This document shows, one piece after another, positions 63,460-64,000 of a stretch of 64,000 bases of DNA. The notes below the pieces were generated by a model that worked only from the letters and a program-made list of their open reading frames with translations, did not search any database and was not told where the DNA came from. How positions within the stretch are numbered: position 1 is the first letter of the stretch; each line of letters opens with the position of its first letter. The translations under genes and the position numbers were made by a program. The stretch covers positions 126,501 to 190,500 of the forward strand of contig NZ_JH815198.1 in the NCBI RefSeq assembly GCF_000296445.1, in the 5' to 3' direction. This stretch comes from Slackia piriformis YIT 12062. Its GTDB lineage: Bacteria > Actinomycetota > Coriobacteriia > Coriobacteriales > Eggerthellaceae.

Positions 63460-64000
63460 CTAAGCGTTTTCGGCGATATGCTCGGCAGCCATCTTTCCGG
63501 TGAAGACGGCGAATCCTTGGCATGACCCTTCGCAGATGCTGACATCGTAGGCATCTCCGTAGATGCCGCCCGCATCGTACCCGACCGCATAGAGGTGAGG
63601 GATAGGCTGGGCTCCGGAATCGAGAACTTCGGCATCGTGGCTGATTTTCATGCCTCCAACGGTGGTAAAGATGCCCACATTGAGCTCAAAGGCGTAATAG
63701 GGTCCGTCATCGATAGCGAAAAGATACTCGCTTGCTTTCGAGAATTCTTCATCGATGCCGCTTTCGCAATAACCGTTGTATTTCTCGACGGATGCCTTCA
63801 GCTTGTCGGCGTCGAGTTGAAGCTCCGAGGCGAGCTCGTCGAGCGTCGAAATCGGTCCATGCACAGCGGCGTTTCCTGCGTCTTTTTGCGCATTGAACTC
63901 ATCCCATAAGTCGGTCAACGGTTCGCCTGCGTGAATGTACTCGCCGCACCCGAACGTACCTCCGTTTGCCGCCATGTTGTCCATCTGCGATTGAGTGACG
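63460..64000 (-). CDS. FAD-dependent reductase 3, C-terminal part, truncated by window edge
   Basis: The frame stays open across the right edge (VTQSQ precedes MDNMAANGG), so this is the last roughly 180 residues of a larger flavoprotein. SVEKYNGYCESGIDEEF, PYYAFELNVGIFTTVGGMKI and PHLYAVGYDAGGIYGDAY correspond to the capping and C-terminal FAD regions seen in the two complete flavoproteins of the window. The FAD-site and any Tat signal lie outside. It is convergent with flavoprotein 2. Confidence 0.85.
   Translation of the reverse strand, partial: VTQSQMDNMAANGGTFGCGEYIHAGEPLTDLWDEFNAQKDAGNAAVHGPISTLDELASELQLDADKLKASVEKYNGYCESGIDEEFSKASEYLFAIDDGPYYAFELNVGIFTTVGGMKISHDAEVLDSGAQPIPHLYAVGYDAGGIYGDAYDVSICEGSCQGFAVFTGKMAAEHIAENA

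Overview
This 64-kb window reads as a chromosomal segment of an anaerobic, moderately GC-rich member of the Coriobacteriia, most likely Eggerthellaceae. The evidence is a set of Tat-exported lipoprotein flavin reductases, a DMSO-reductase-type molybdoenzyme with its chaperone and membrane anchor, three LuxR-type regulators with multi-spanning membrane N-termini, and the order greA-lysS-clpC. There is no rRNA operon, transposase, phage gene or CRISPR array, so genus cannot be fixed from the sequence.

Layout. 1-6.9 kb: an edge-truncated VWA/metallopeptidase-like gene, a BspA-type leucine-rich protein, an arginine/ornithine-type APC antiporter, a DivIC/FtsB-like division protein and a Ppx/GppA phosphatase. 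7.1-12.6 kb: tRNA-Leu(UAA), a polyprenyl diphosphate synthase, a peptidoglycan-binding-domain protein, two tandem NlpC/P60 cell-wall hydrolases and tRNA-Pro(CGG). 12.6-18.5 kb: tatA, greA, lysS carrying an extra C-terminal tRNA-binding domain, and clpC behind a CIRCE operator. 18.6-25.6 kb: a STAND-type ATPase behind a short tandem repeat, then ispD-ispF-cysS, a NimA-like flavoprotein, rlmB, a NYN RNase and rlmH. 25.9-28.9 kb: an unusual LOTUS-like/DUF3825 protein with an AT-rich linker, a YfcE-like phosphoesterase and a cysteine-less rhodanese. 29-33.7 kb: a Tat flavoprotein reductase divergent from membrane-LuxR regulator 1, then a diacylglycerol-kinase-like gene. 33.8-41.9 kb: an ABC exporter, a 2-hydroxyacid (lactate-type) dehydrogenase, a nested-palindrome locus, an M18 aminopeptidase, guaB and a coiled-coil/RlpA-like secreted protein. 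41.9-42.8 kb: gene-free DNA filled with several different repeat types. 42.8-47.5 kb: leuS, a SanA/YdcF-like protein and a polyferredoxin. 47.6-54.7 kb: membrane-LuxR regulator 2 divergent from a dmsA-dmsB unit, followed after a terminator by dmsB2-torD-dmsC. 54.9-59.7 kb: an amino-acid ABC importer and a CstA-family transporter. 59.8-64 kb: membrane-LuxR regulator 3 divergent from a second Tat flavoprotein, and the C-terminal part of a third flavoprotein at the window edge.

How it works together. Housekeeping blocks (translation, isoprenoid synthesis, protein quality control, division) alternate with respiratory cassettes. In each cassette a membrane-embedded LuxR regulator is transcribed away from an exported reductase, which suggests that each regulator controls its neighbouring terminal reductase. 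The tatA gene supplies part of the export machinery these enzymes need. Amino-acid and CstA-type transport, peptidases and the 2-hydroxyacid dehydrogenase fit an asaccharolytic, amino-acid-fermenting and respiring gut or oral anaerobe; that lifestyle is inference. Most interesting unexplained items: the LOTUS-like/DUF3825 gene with its 30% G+C linker, the nested palindrome at 37.0-37.2 kb, and the repeat-filled intergenic region at 41.9-42.7 kb.
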